Position numbers and translations under genes: made by a program. 48,964 nt of DNA from Hespellia sp. (lineage in GTDB: Bacteria; Bacillota; Clostridia; Lachnospirales; Lachnospiraceae): the NCBI GenBank assembly GCA_028694105.1, contig JAQUUC010000021.1, forward strand, positions 1 through 48,964, written 5' to 3'. Positions 41,378-48,691 of this stretch are shown here, one piece after another. Positions within the stretch are counted from its first letter, which is position 1; every line of letters begins with the position of its first letter. The notes under the pieces were generated by a model that did not search any database, was not told the origin of the DNA, and saw only the letters and a list, made by a program, of their open reading frames with translations.

Positions 41378-43138
41378 ATGTTTAAGAAGGCATTTGAATA
41401 TGTAGGAGAATATAAAGCATACACGTATCGTGCAATTGCGTATATTCTGCTGGGGATTGCGTTTAGCATCATCCCGTATTTCTGCATTTACCGCATTGTA
41501 AATGCATTGTTGAAAAATCAGGTAATTACAACGCCGCAGCTGGTGGCAGCGATTGGAACGGCACTGATATCGCTGCTGTTATATACAGTATTGAATATAA
41601 AGGGATTACAGCAGTCCCACATTGCGGCATATCATACCTTGAAGAACCTGAGAATATCTCTTCAGGGAAAACTGGAAAAACTGCCAATGGGAAGCATCGA
41701 GGAGGTCGGAACCGGGGCAGTCAAAAAGATGTTCATTGATGATATCGAAACGATAGAGCTGCTTTTAGCTCACGCAATTCCGGAAGGAATCGGCAATCTG
41801 TGTATTCCAGTCGTAATCTATGCGGTATTATTTGCAGTCGACTGGAAGCTGGCACTGCTCTCACTGGTGACGCTCCCATTTGGAATGTTCGCTATGATGG
41901 TCATGTTCAAAATCGGGGCGAAGGATATGGAGAATTACTACATGTCTGCCCAGAAGATGAACAACACGATTATTGAATACATCAATGGAATGGAGGTCGT
42001 GAAGGTCTTCAACCGCGATGGAGAATCTTATAAAAAATATGAGAAAAGAGTAACAGACTATCGCGATTTCACGCTGGCATGGTACAAGAAATCCTGGCCG
42101 TGGATGGCACTCTACAGCAGCCTGATTCCCTGCATTTCATTTTTGACATTGCCGGTGGGCGCATATTTCGTCTTGCAGGGATATTCGACACTCAGTCATC
42201 TGGTGCTTGTGCTGTGTATGAGCTTTGCAGTCGGGGGACCGATTCTGAGGGCATTGTCTTTTGTGGGAAAATTTCCACAGCTAAGCTATAAGATTGAGGA
42301 ACTCGAAAAAATGATGAGTGTACCGCCACTGGTGCAGACAGAGAAGAATTTTCAGGGAAGCGACTATTCCATCGATTTTGAAGACGTATCCTTCGCGTAT
42401 CAAGAGGAGGAGGTCTTACACGGGATTTCCTTACATATTGAGCCGGGAACTCTGAATGCTTTTGTAGGGGAGTCAGGCTCAGGAAAGTCAACGCTGGCAA
42501 AGCTTTTAGTTCATTTTTACGACCTGAAGCAGGGGCACATCCGCATTGGAAATCAAGATATTGCGAAGATGAGCATTGAGGAGCTGAACAATCAGATTTC
42601 CTATGTGTCACAGGAACAGTTCTTATTTAACACAAGTCTGATGGAAAATATACGGTTAGGAAAAAAGAACGCCAGTGACGCAGAAGTAATCGAAGCAGCA
42701 CATAAGGCGCAGTGTGATGAATTTCTGAATCGAATCGAGGGCGGCATCATGGCTATGGCGGGTGACAGCGGAAAACAGCTGTCTGGGGGAGAACGTCAAC
42801 GCGTTTCGCTTGCAAGAGCAATCCTGAAGGATGCGCCGATCATCGTGCTGGATGAGGCAACTGCATTTATGGACCCCGAGAATGAAGAAAAAATGAATCA
42901 GGCGATTGCTGAGGTGATCAGAGATAAGACCGTCATTGTCATCGCGCACAGACTGCATTCGATTATAAATGCGGACTGCATCTTCGTCCTGAAGGAAGGG
43001 AAACTTACAGCCTCCGGAAGACACCAAAAATTATTTAAGACATCAAAGGAATATGAAAAATTATGGAATATTGCGGAGAACAGTGCAAACTGGCATGTAA
43101 GTGCAGGGGGTGAAAAGAATGTTTCAATTAATGAATAA
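41378..43138 (+). CDS. Half-size ABC transporter, membrane + ATPase, subunit 1
   Basis: The 586-residue protein has an N-terminal six-helix exporter-fold membrane domain (about 15-310) and a C-terminal ATPase (about 335-570) with Walker A GESGSGKST, signature LSGGERQR, Walker B IIVLDEATAFMD and switch region IAHRLHSI. It most likely forms a heterodimer with the following gene product. Exporter-fold pairs of this kind include drug exporters and also siderophore or cobalamin importers (YbtPQ, IrtAB, BacA types), so direction is undecided. SD GGAAGGAG. It overlaps the next gene by 20 bp. Confidence 0.87.
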   Translation: MFKKAFEYVGEYKAYTYRAIAYILLGIAFSIIPYFCIYRIVNALLKNQVITTPQLVAAIGTALISLLLYTVLNIKGLQQSHIAAYHTLKNLRISLQGKLEKLPMGSIEEVGTGAVKKMFIDDIETIELLLAHAIPEGIGNLCIPVVIYAVLFAVDWKLALLSLVTLPFGMFAMMVMFKIGAKDMENYYMSAQKMNNTIIEYINGMEVVKVFNRDGESYKKYEKRVTDYRDFTLAWYKKSWPWMALYSSLIPCISFLTLPVGAYFVLQGYSTLSHLVLVLCMSFAVGGPILRALSFVGKFPQLSYKIEELEKMMSVPPLVQTEKNFQGSDYSIDFEDVSFAYQEEEVLHGISLHIEPGTLNAFVGESGSGKSTLAKLLVHFYDLKQGHIRIGNQDIAKMSIEELNNQISYVSQEQFLFNTSLMENIRLGKKNASDAEVIEAAHKAQCDEFLNRIEGGIMAMAGDSGKQLSGGERQRVSLARAILKDAPIIVLDEATAFMDPENEEKMNQAIAEVIRDKTVIVIAHRLHSIINADCIFVLKEGKLTASGRHQKLFKTSKEYEKLWNIAENSANWHVSAGGEKNVSINE

Positions 43139-44864
43139 AATTATTTCTCTGTCCGGAAAATACAAATGGAGAATCTATGCTGCATTTATATTCTCATTTT
43201 TCAAATCTATGCTGCTAAAAGCTCCGGTGTACCTGTCATTTCTGGCATTGAACCGATTTATAGAAGGAAATATGAACCTCGGATACTGTGTGACATTATT
43301 TGGATTTATGGTGGTATCTGTCATCCTGCAGGTGATTTTTCAGAATATTGCGGACCGGTTCCAGAGTGGAGCGGGATATCTGATGTTTGCAGAGCTGAGA
43401 AACAGTCTGGGTGCACATTTGCGCAGGATGCCTATGGGGTATTTCACAGAAGGAAATATCGGGAAAATCAGTTCCGTACTTTCTACCGATATGGTGTTTG
43501 TGGAAGAAAACTGTATGATGGCCATTGCAGATCTGATGAGTGACGTGTTCGCGGAAATCATCATGGTGCTGTTTATGTACTATATTCATCCGGTGCTGGG
43601 CGTGACTGCAACTGTGATTGCAATTGGACTGCTGCTTGTGGGAAGGGCAATGGAAAAGGAGACGATAGAGAATTCCGTGATCCGTCAGGAGCAGAGCGAG
43701 AACCTGACAGAGGCAGTTCTGGATTTTACAGAAGGAATGGGAATTATCAAGTCCTATAACCTGCTTGGCAAAGAATCGAAAGAATTGACCCATAACTTTG
43801 AAAAAAGCTGTGCCACCAATATTGACTTTGAGGAAAATCACGCGCCATGGCAGCGCAGAATGGGGATTGCTTATGGAATCGGAACAATACTGACGCTTGT
43901 GACTGGATATGGTCTCTTTCAGAATCATATCATTCCATTGGGATATTTTATCGGTGTGCTCTTATTTATTTTTGATCTCTATAACCCGGTGCGTATCCTG
44001 TATTCACAGCTGGCAAGGCTGACCGTTATGAGCAGCTGCGTCGACCGTATGAAGTCTGTGTTTGAGGAGACAGAGCTGCCAGATCAGGGAACAAGTCATC
44101 TGCCAAAAAGTGCAGAATACGATGGAAATGAAATCGAATTCCATAAGGTGGATTTCGCCTATGGGAAAACGCAGGTATTAAGGCAGGTGGATTTCGTGGT
44201 TCCAAGAAATACCATGACAGCACTCGTCGGACCATCGGGCGGCGGAAAAAGTACTGTTGCCAGCCTGATAACAAGATTCTGGGATGTGAAGAGTGGAAAT
44301 GTGAAAGTCAGAGGCGTGGACATACGGGACATTCCTTTGGCAGAGCTGATGAGTCAGATCAGTATGGTATTTCAGAGGGTATATCTGTTTGAAGATACCA
44401 TATACAATAACATTAGTATGGGCCGACCGGATGCAACGGAGGCAGAAGTGATGGCGGCGGCGAAAAAAGCCAGATGTTATGATTTCATCATGGCATTGCC
44501 GGATGGATTTCAGACCGTTGTGGGCGAGGGCGGTTCTTCCCTTTCCGGTGGTGAGAAGCAGAGAATCTCCATTGCGCGTTGTATACTGAAGGACGCTCCA
44601 ATCGTAATATTAGATGAGGCGACTGCCAGCGTGGACGTGGATAATGAAAGCTACATTCAGGAGGCCATTTCCGAATTATGTAAGGGGAAGACATTACTTG
44701 TCATTGCACATCGGTTAAATACAATTGCAAATGCGGACAATATTCTGGTGGTGGAGAATGGAAAAATTGTTCAGCGGGGAACCCACGAGGAACTGGCAAG
44801 GCAGAACGGAGTTTATCAGAACTTTGTGAATGCGCGGAAAAATATGAAAGGGTGGGAAATATGA
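43119..44864 (+). CDS. Half-size ABC transporter, membrane + ATPase, subunit 2
   Basis: The 581-residue partner has the same layout: six membrane helices (about 15-300), then an ATPase with GPSGGGKST, LSGGEKQR, IVILDEATASVD and IAHRLNTI. Both subunits keep the catalytic Glu after Walker B, so both ATP sites look active, unlike strongly asymmetric heterodimers. The start at 43119 follows AGGGGGTG and overlaps the first subunit gene; an alternative ATG at 43101 lies before the SD. Substrate unknown. TetR control suggests a toxic or scarce small molecule. Confidence 0.87.
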   Translation: MFQLMNKIISLSGKYKWRIYAAFIFSFFKSMLLKAPVYLSFLALNRFIEGNMNLGYCVTLFGFMVVSVILQVIFQNIADRFQSGAGYLMFAELRNSLGAHLRRMPMGYFTEGNIGKISSVLSTDMVFVEENCMMAIADLMSDVFAEIIMVLFMYYIHPVLGVTATVIAIGLLLVGRAMEKETIENSVIRQEQSENLTEAVLDFTEGMGIIKSYNLLGKESKELTHNFEKSCATNIDFEENHAPWQRRMGIAYGIGTILTLVTGYGLFQNHIIPLGYFIGVLLFIFDLYNPVRILYSQLARLTVMSSCVDRMKSVFEETELPDQGTSHLPKSAEYDGNEIEFHKVDFAYGKTQVLRQVDFVVPRNTMTALVGPSGGGKSTVASLITRFWDVKSGNVKVRGVDIRDIPLAELMSQISMVFQRVYLFEDTIYNNISMGRPDATEAEVMAAAKKARCYDFIMALPDGFQTVVGEGGSSLSGGEKQRISIARCILKDAPIVILDEATASVDVDNESYIQEAISELCKGKTLLVIAHRLNTIANADNILVVENGKIVQRGTHEELARQNGVYQNFVNARKNMKGWEI

Positions 44865-44916
44865 TTATAATGAAAGGTGTTCATCATTGAGTTGTGAAAT
44901 TTTTTGAAAAAATACA

Positions 44917-44957
44917 TTGACTTTTTTCTATGTAAGGGATATAATGCCACATAGAAA
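44917..44957 (+). promoter_or_regulatory. arsR promoter and ArsR operator
   Basis: A -35 TTGACT (44917-44922), 17-bp spacer and -10 TATAAT (44940-44945). TTTCTATGT (44925-44933) and its inverse ACATAGAAA (44949-44957) surround the -10. Binding of ArsR here would block RNA polymerase until As(III) or Sb(III) releases it. Confidence 0.8.
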
Positions 44958-44979
44958 GAAATCAATGTGAGGTGAGAAA

Positions 44980-45267
44980 GTGGAAGAAGACTATATCAGA
45001 TATGCTAAAATTTTAAAAGTGCTGGCTGATTCAAAGAGACTTAAAATTGTTGCTATGCTGGCTGATAAAGAATTATGTGCCTGTGACATTCTGGAGGAGT
45101 TCCAAATAACACAACCAACACTTTCCCATGACATGAAATTATTATGCGATATAGGTATTGTAAATGTTAGAAAAGAAGGAAAGTGGAGTTATTATTCTGC
45201 AAACCAAGAAATGCTATCGAGCTTTAATGCGGATATTGGGAAAATTCTAATAGGACAACGCAGATAA
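44980..45267 (+). CDS. arsR: ArsR-family metalloregulator, GTG start
   Basis: The 95-residue winged-helix protein has the ArsR As(III)-binding motif ELCACDILEEF (two Cys of the ELCxCD helix) followed by the recognition helix QPTLSHDMKLLCDIGIVNVRKEGKWSYYS. It represses the ars genes and is released by trivalent arsenic or antimony. The start codon is GTG, supported by GAGGTGAG upstream. Its promoter carries an inverted repeat whose half-sites recur at 45305-45338, before the rest of the operon. Confidence 0.92.
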   Translation: MEEDYIRYAKILKVLADSKRLKIVAMLADKELCACDILEEFQITQPTLSHDMKLLCDIGIVNVRKEGKWSYYSANQEMLSSFNADIGKILIGQRR

Positions 45268-45271
45268 AAAT

Positions 45272-45292
45272 ACCGATGTGAGGAGCATCGGT
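45272..45292 (+). repeat. Hairpin after arsR
   Basis: ACCGATG (45272-45278) pairs with CATCGGT (45286-45292). It is flanked by A-runs on the plus strand, so it resembles a terminator only on the minus strand, where no gene ends. It may act in transcript processing. Confidence 0.55.
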
Positions 45293-45304
45293 AAAAAAAT
45301 AAAG

Positions 45305-45338
45305 CTTACATAGAAGTATTTCTATATTTCTATGTAAG
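45305..45338 (+). promoter_or_regulatory. Second ArsR-type inverted repeat
   Basis: CTTACATAGA (45305-45314) and TCTATGTAAG (45329-45338) are perfect 10-bp inverted arms 14 bp apart. They share the TCTATGTAAG core with the arsR promoter, but the half-sites face the opposite way. I see no good -35/-10 pair, so it may be a roadblock, an extra site for looping, or an RNA hairpin. Confidence 0.65.
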
Positions 45339-45357
45339 AAGATATGGAGGAACCGCT

Positions 45358-45399
45358 ATGTGTTTTTGTAAAAGAATGTATCATTGTCGCTCGGTGTGA
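45358..45399 (+). CDS. Possible 13-residue Cys-rich leader peptide
   Basis: ATG at 45358 is preceded by TGGAGG at 7 nt, a better ribosome site than many genes here. It opens a 13-codon frame, MCFCKRMYHCRSV, ending in TGA at 45397-45399. Three of 13 residues are Cys. Its last codons form the left arm and loop of a 13-bp hairpin (45380-45410). Position between arsR and arsD suggests a regulatory leader peptide, but there is no direct proof of translation and I know of no such element in ars operons. Confidence 0.4.
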   Translation: MCFCKRMYHCRSV

Positions 45400-45410
45400 G
45401 CGGCAATGAT
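45380..45410 (+). repeat. 13-bp hairpin overlapping the leader peptide stop
   Basis: ATCATTGTCGCTC (45380-45392) pairs along its whole length (one G-U) with GAGCGGCAATGAT (45398-45410) across a 5-nt loop. No T-run follows. A ribosome finishing the small frame would melt it. Confidence 0.8.
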
Positions 45411-45464
45411 AGGCGATAGAGGCAAGGCAAACAAGAACGTAAAAAACGAGGAGGCTATTGGACA

Positions 45465-45821
45465 ATGAAAAAATTACAGATTTTTGAACCAGCCATGTGC
45501 TGTAACACAGGATTCAGTGGTGTGGAAGTAGATACAGAATTAATTCGTATCTCAGCAGTAATAAAAGCTCTTGCAAAAAGAGAGGTCAAACTGGACAGAT
45601 TTAATCTATCCAAAGAACCGGAGGAATTTATCAACAATGCAGAAGTAAACAACTATGTAAATACGATTGGCATAGACAAACTTCCAGTTACTACATTGGA
45701 TGGGAAAATCGTTTTAGAAGGTAGATATCCAAGCAACGAGGAAATTGCGGAGTATCTGGAATTGCCAATCGAAGCATTAGGTGAAAAGCCAAAGATTTTA
45801 GGGGTATCAATTGAAAACTAA
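45465..45821 (+). CDS. arsD: ArsD arsenic metallochaperone, lacking Cys18
   Basis: The 118-residue thioredoxin-fold protein matches ArsD: IFEPAMCCNTGFSGVEVD at the N-terminus, RFNLSKEPEEF, and KLPVTTLDGKIVLEGRYPSNEE. ArsD delivers As(III) to the ArsA ATPase. In the plasmid R773 protein Cys12, Cys13 and Cys18 bind As(III); here Cys12 and Cys13 are present at the same positions but residue 18 is Ser. Chaperoning may therefore use two Cys, a ligand from another protein, or be weaker. SD GAGGAGG. It lies 26 bp before arsA. Confidence 0.92.
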   Translation: MKKLQIFEPAMCCNTGFSGVEVDTELIRISAVIKALAKREVKLDRFNLSKEPEEFINNAEVNNYVNTIGIDKLPVTTLDGKIVLEGRYPSNEEIAEYLELPIEALGEKPKILGVSIEN

Positions 45822-45846
45822 TTAAAAAAATCAGGAGGAAAACAAT

Positions 45847-47589
45847 ATGCAGACATTTAATCCAAGAGAAATTGAACTGACAAAATATTTATTTTTTACA
45901 GGAAAGGGAGGAGTTGGCAAAACATCAACGGCATGTGCTACTGCAGTTACCCTGGCAGATCAGGGCAAAAAGGTATTGCTGATAAGCACAGATCCCGCAT
46001 CGAATTTGCAGGATGTGTTCAAAAAAGAGTTGACGAATCAAGGCGTTCCAATTGAGGAAGTACCCGGACTTGTAGTGGCAAATCTTGATCCAATGCAGGC
46101 AATGGAAGAATATAAAGAAAGCATTATTGCACCATATCGGGGAAAACTTCCGGATGCAGTGATTGCCAATATGGAGGAGCAGCTCTCTGGCTCATGCACT
46201 GTAGAAATTGCAGCATTTAATCAGTTTGCAAATTTTTTGACGGACGAAAAAGATGAGAAGGAATATGACTATATTATTTTTGATACTGCACCTACGGGAC
46301 ATACGCTTCGATTTCTTTCACTTCCATCAGCCTGGAATGATTTCATTGAGGAGCAGGATGGCGGAGCCGCAAAGGTAGGGCAGCTCTCCGGCATGGCGGA
46401 AAGAAAAGAAGTTTACCAGAAAGCGGTGGATACACTTTCAGATGCTGGTAAAACGACATTAATTTTAGTCTCAAGACCAGAGGGTGCACCATTACGTGAA
46501 GTAGAGAGAGCTTCCAAAGAACTTTCTGAAATGGGATTAAAAAATCAGGCATTGGTGATTAATGGGGTTCTGACCAGTCACGATGATAAGATTTCAGAAA
46601 GTCTGTATCAGAAACAGCAGAAGGCACTGGAAAATGCACCGGCAAGTTTGAAGGATTTTGACCAATATATGATTCCGCTGCGTTCTTACAATGTAACAGG
46701 TCTTGATAATGTGAGAAATCTTTTAGTGACTGACAATCAGAATTATGAGAAGACAATTCTTCATGCAAATGAAGTGCCAAGCTTAAAAAATATGATTGAT
46801 GAGCTGTATACAAGCAATAAGAAAGTTATTTTTACTATGGGCAAGGGCGGAGTAGGAAAGACAACTATGGCAGCAGCGATTGCTTTAGGGCTTGCAGAAA
46901 AGGGCAGAAAAGTACATTTGACTACAACAGATCCGGCGGCTCATTTGAAATACGTCATTCAGGAAACAGATCGGATTACGATGAGCCACATTGATGAAAA
47001 GGCAGAGCTGGAAAAGTACAAAGAGGAAGTTTTGACAAAGGCAAGGAAAAATATGTCGGAGGAAGATATCGCATATGTGGAAGAAGATCTGCGCTCTCCA
47101 TGTACGCAGGAAATTGCAGTATTTCGTGCCTTTGCAGATATTGTAGAAAAGGCAGAGGAGCAGGTTGTTGTAATTGATACCGCACCGACGGGACATACAC
47201 TATTGCTGTTAGATTCATCTGAGAGCTACCATCGCGAAATTGCACATACAGCAGGAGATATTCCGGAGTCAGTAAAACAATTATTGCCAAGGCTGCATAA
47301 TGGTGAGGAAACAGAAGTTATCATAGTTACGCTTGCTGAAACCACCCCGGTTTATGAAGCAATGAGGTTAGAGCAGGATTTAAAGCGTGCAGGTATCCGT
47401 ACAAAATGGTGGATTATCAATTCTTCACTTTATGCTACCGAACCATCCAATGCCACTTTGAAAGCAAAAGCGAATCATGAGGTTGAGTGGATTAATAAAG
47501 TCGACGAAATTTCGCAGGGGAATTTCGTGGCGGTTAAATGGCAGGCAGATGAGATTAAGGGTGAAAAATTAAAGGAATTAATTGATTAA
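45847..47589 (+). CDS. arsA: ArsA arsenite-activated ATPase
   Basis: The 580-residue protein has two homologous halves, each with a deviant Walker A (GKGGVGKTS near residue 19, GKGGVGKTT near 337) and DTAPTGHT (switch/signal motif). Metal-site cysteines are visible in SGSCTVEIAAF (about 117) and SPCTQEIAVF (about 419). It is a cytosolic ATPase that receives As(III) or Sb(III) from ArsD and energises an efflux permease. Here the permease gene is of the Acr3 type. SD CAGGAGG. It overlaps no neighbour; the next start is 16 bp past its stop. Confidence 0.95.
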   Translation: MQTFNPREIELTKYLFFTGKGGVGKTSTACATAVTLADQGKKVLLISTDPASNLQDVFKKELTNQGVPIEEVPGLVVANLDPMQAMEEYKESIIAPYRGKLPDAVIANMEEQLSGSCTVEIAAFNQFANFLTDEKDEKEYDYIIFDTAPTGHTLRFLSLPSAWNDFIEEQDGGAAKVGQLSGMAERKEVYQKAVDTLSDAGKTTLILVSRPEGAPLREVERASKELSEMGLKNQALVINGVLTSHDDKISESLYQKQQKALENAPASLKDFDQYMIPLRSYNVTGLDNVRNLLVTDNQNYEKTILHANEVPSLKNMIDELYTSNKKVIFTMGKGGVGKTTMAAAIALGLAEKGRKVHLTTTDPAAHLKYVIQETDRITMSHIDEKAELEKYKEEVLTKARKNMSEEDIAYVEEDLRSPCTQEIAVFRAFADIVEKAEEQVVVIDTAPTGHTLLLLDSSESYHREIAHTAGDIPESVKQLLPRLHNGEETEVIIVTLAETTPVYEAMRLEQDLKRAGIRTKWWIINSSLYATEPSNATLKAKANHEVEWINKVDEISQGNFVAVKWQADEIKGEKLKELID

Positions 47590-47605
47590 AGAAGGGAGCT
47601 ATAAA

Positions 47606-47881
47606 ATGGTACAGTTTACAGAAAGTGCAAAAAAGCTAATACAAGATACATTAGCTTCAGAGGAGTGCGATACTTTGAAAATGTTTCTGCATAAATCCTG
47701 CTGTGGCACCGCATTACAGATTGATATGGTAAATGCAGAAGATGGCATTCAGACTATGATGGTGGACGGCATTCAGGTATCCATGGACAAAGAGACAGAA
47801 AGATGGACAGAAAATAAGATATTTGATGCAGAGAGAGGTCGCTTAACGATTCGAAATGCGGGAGGCTGCTGTTGCTGCTAA
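47606..47881 (+). CDS. HesB/IscA-like small protein with CCCC tail
   Basis: The 91-residue protein resembles the HesB/IscA fold in outline (FTESAKKLIQDTL, then LKMFLHKSCCGTALQIDMV, and a strand-rich middle) but lacks the usual C-terminal CGCG of Fe-S carriers. It has Cys32-Cys33 and ends in GGCCCC (Cys88-91). Its place between arsA and acr3 suggests binding of As(III) or a thiol-redox role. The start at 47606 has SD AGGGAG; the in-frame ATG at 47582 overlaps arsA and has none. Function unproven. Confidence 0.65.
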   Translation: MVQFTESAKKLIQDTLASEECDTLKMFLHKSCCGTALQIDMVNAEDGIQTMMVDGIQVSMDKETERWTENKIFDAERGRLTIRNAGGCCCC

Positions 47882-47899
47882 TTATCTACTTATAAAATC

Positions 47900-47935
47900 G
47901 TAACAGTTTAGAACCCCAGGGTTCTGAACTGTTAC
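47900..47935 (+). repeat. 16-bp intercistronic hairpin upstream of acr3
   Basis: The arms 47900-47915 and 47920-47935 are complementary throughout with one G-U pair, closing a CCAG tetraloop. No T-run follows, so it more likely marks RNA processing or differential stability than termination. Confidence 0.8.
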
Positions 47936-47968
47936 ATAAAATCTATGAAAAGAATGGAGTAATTAAAT

Positions 47969-48628
47969 ATGAAAAAAAATAATACACAAAGTTTAGGCAT
48001 CCTTGAAAAATATCTTAGTGTCTGGGTCGTCCTTTGCATGGTGGCAGGTGTTCTGATCTCAAAATATCTGCCTGCAATACCCGAATATCTGGGTAAGCTG
48101 CAATATGCACAAATATCTCTGCCTATAGCGATACTTATCTGGGTTATGGTTTATCCAATGATGATTAAGATTGACTTTGCAAGTGTGAAAAATGTTGGAA
48201 AGCATCCGAAGGGATTGATTGTTACATGGGTAGCAAACTGGTTAATTAAGCCATTCACCATGTATGGCATCGTAGCATTTTTCCTTTACGTTATATATAA
48301 AGGAATTATCCCTGCTGATTTATCAAAAAATTATCTTGCGGGTGCAGTATTGCTGGGAGGTGCACCTTGTACAGCAATGGTATTTGTATGGAGTCATTTA
48401 ACAAAGGGTGATGCGGCTCATACGTTGGTTCAGGTAGCAAGTAATGATCTTATTCTTTTAGTTGCGTATGCTCCTACCATGGTATTTCTACTGGGTACAG
48501 GCGGTTTTTCTGTCCCTTGGGATACATTGATCCTGTCAATTGTTTTGTTTGTGGTTATTCCGCTTGTTGCAGGTATCTTAACAAACTTAAATGAAAAACT
48601 AAATTTCAGTTACTCGTTACCGCGGTAA
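47969..48628 (+). pseudogene. acr3: Acr3-family arsenite efflux permease, 3'-truncated
   Basis: The 219-residue product starts as a normal Acr3 (LGILEKYLSVWVVLCMVAGVL; LPIAILIWVMVYPMMIKIDF; ANWLIKPF) and includes the catalytic Cys in GGAPCTAMVFVWSHL. The family usually has about 350 residues and ten membrane helices. Here homology stops after IVLFVVIPLVAGILTN, about helix 7, and is followed by 13 unrelated residues and a stop inside the palindrome TTACCGCGGTAA (48617-48628). No frame downstream restores the missing part. The cause is a deletion or an insertion whose far end is beyond the window, so the gene is probably non-functional unless interrupted by a removable element. Confidence 0.8.
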
Positions 48629-48657
48629 ATCTGCAGAACTTAATTCTACTTTGCACC

Positions 48658-48686
48658 TTAACAATTTCATATATTTGTCGTATAAT
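48658..48686 (+). promoter_or_regulatory. Promoter inside the sequence that follows truncated acr3
   Basis: TTAACA (48658-48663), 17-bp spacer, TATAAT (48681-48686). It would transcribe the structured region to the window edge. Confidence 0.6.
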
Positions 48687-48691
48687 GAACC

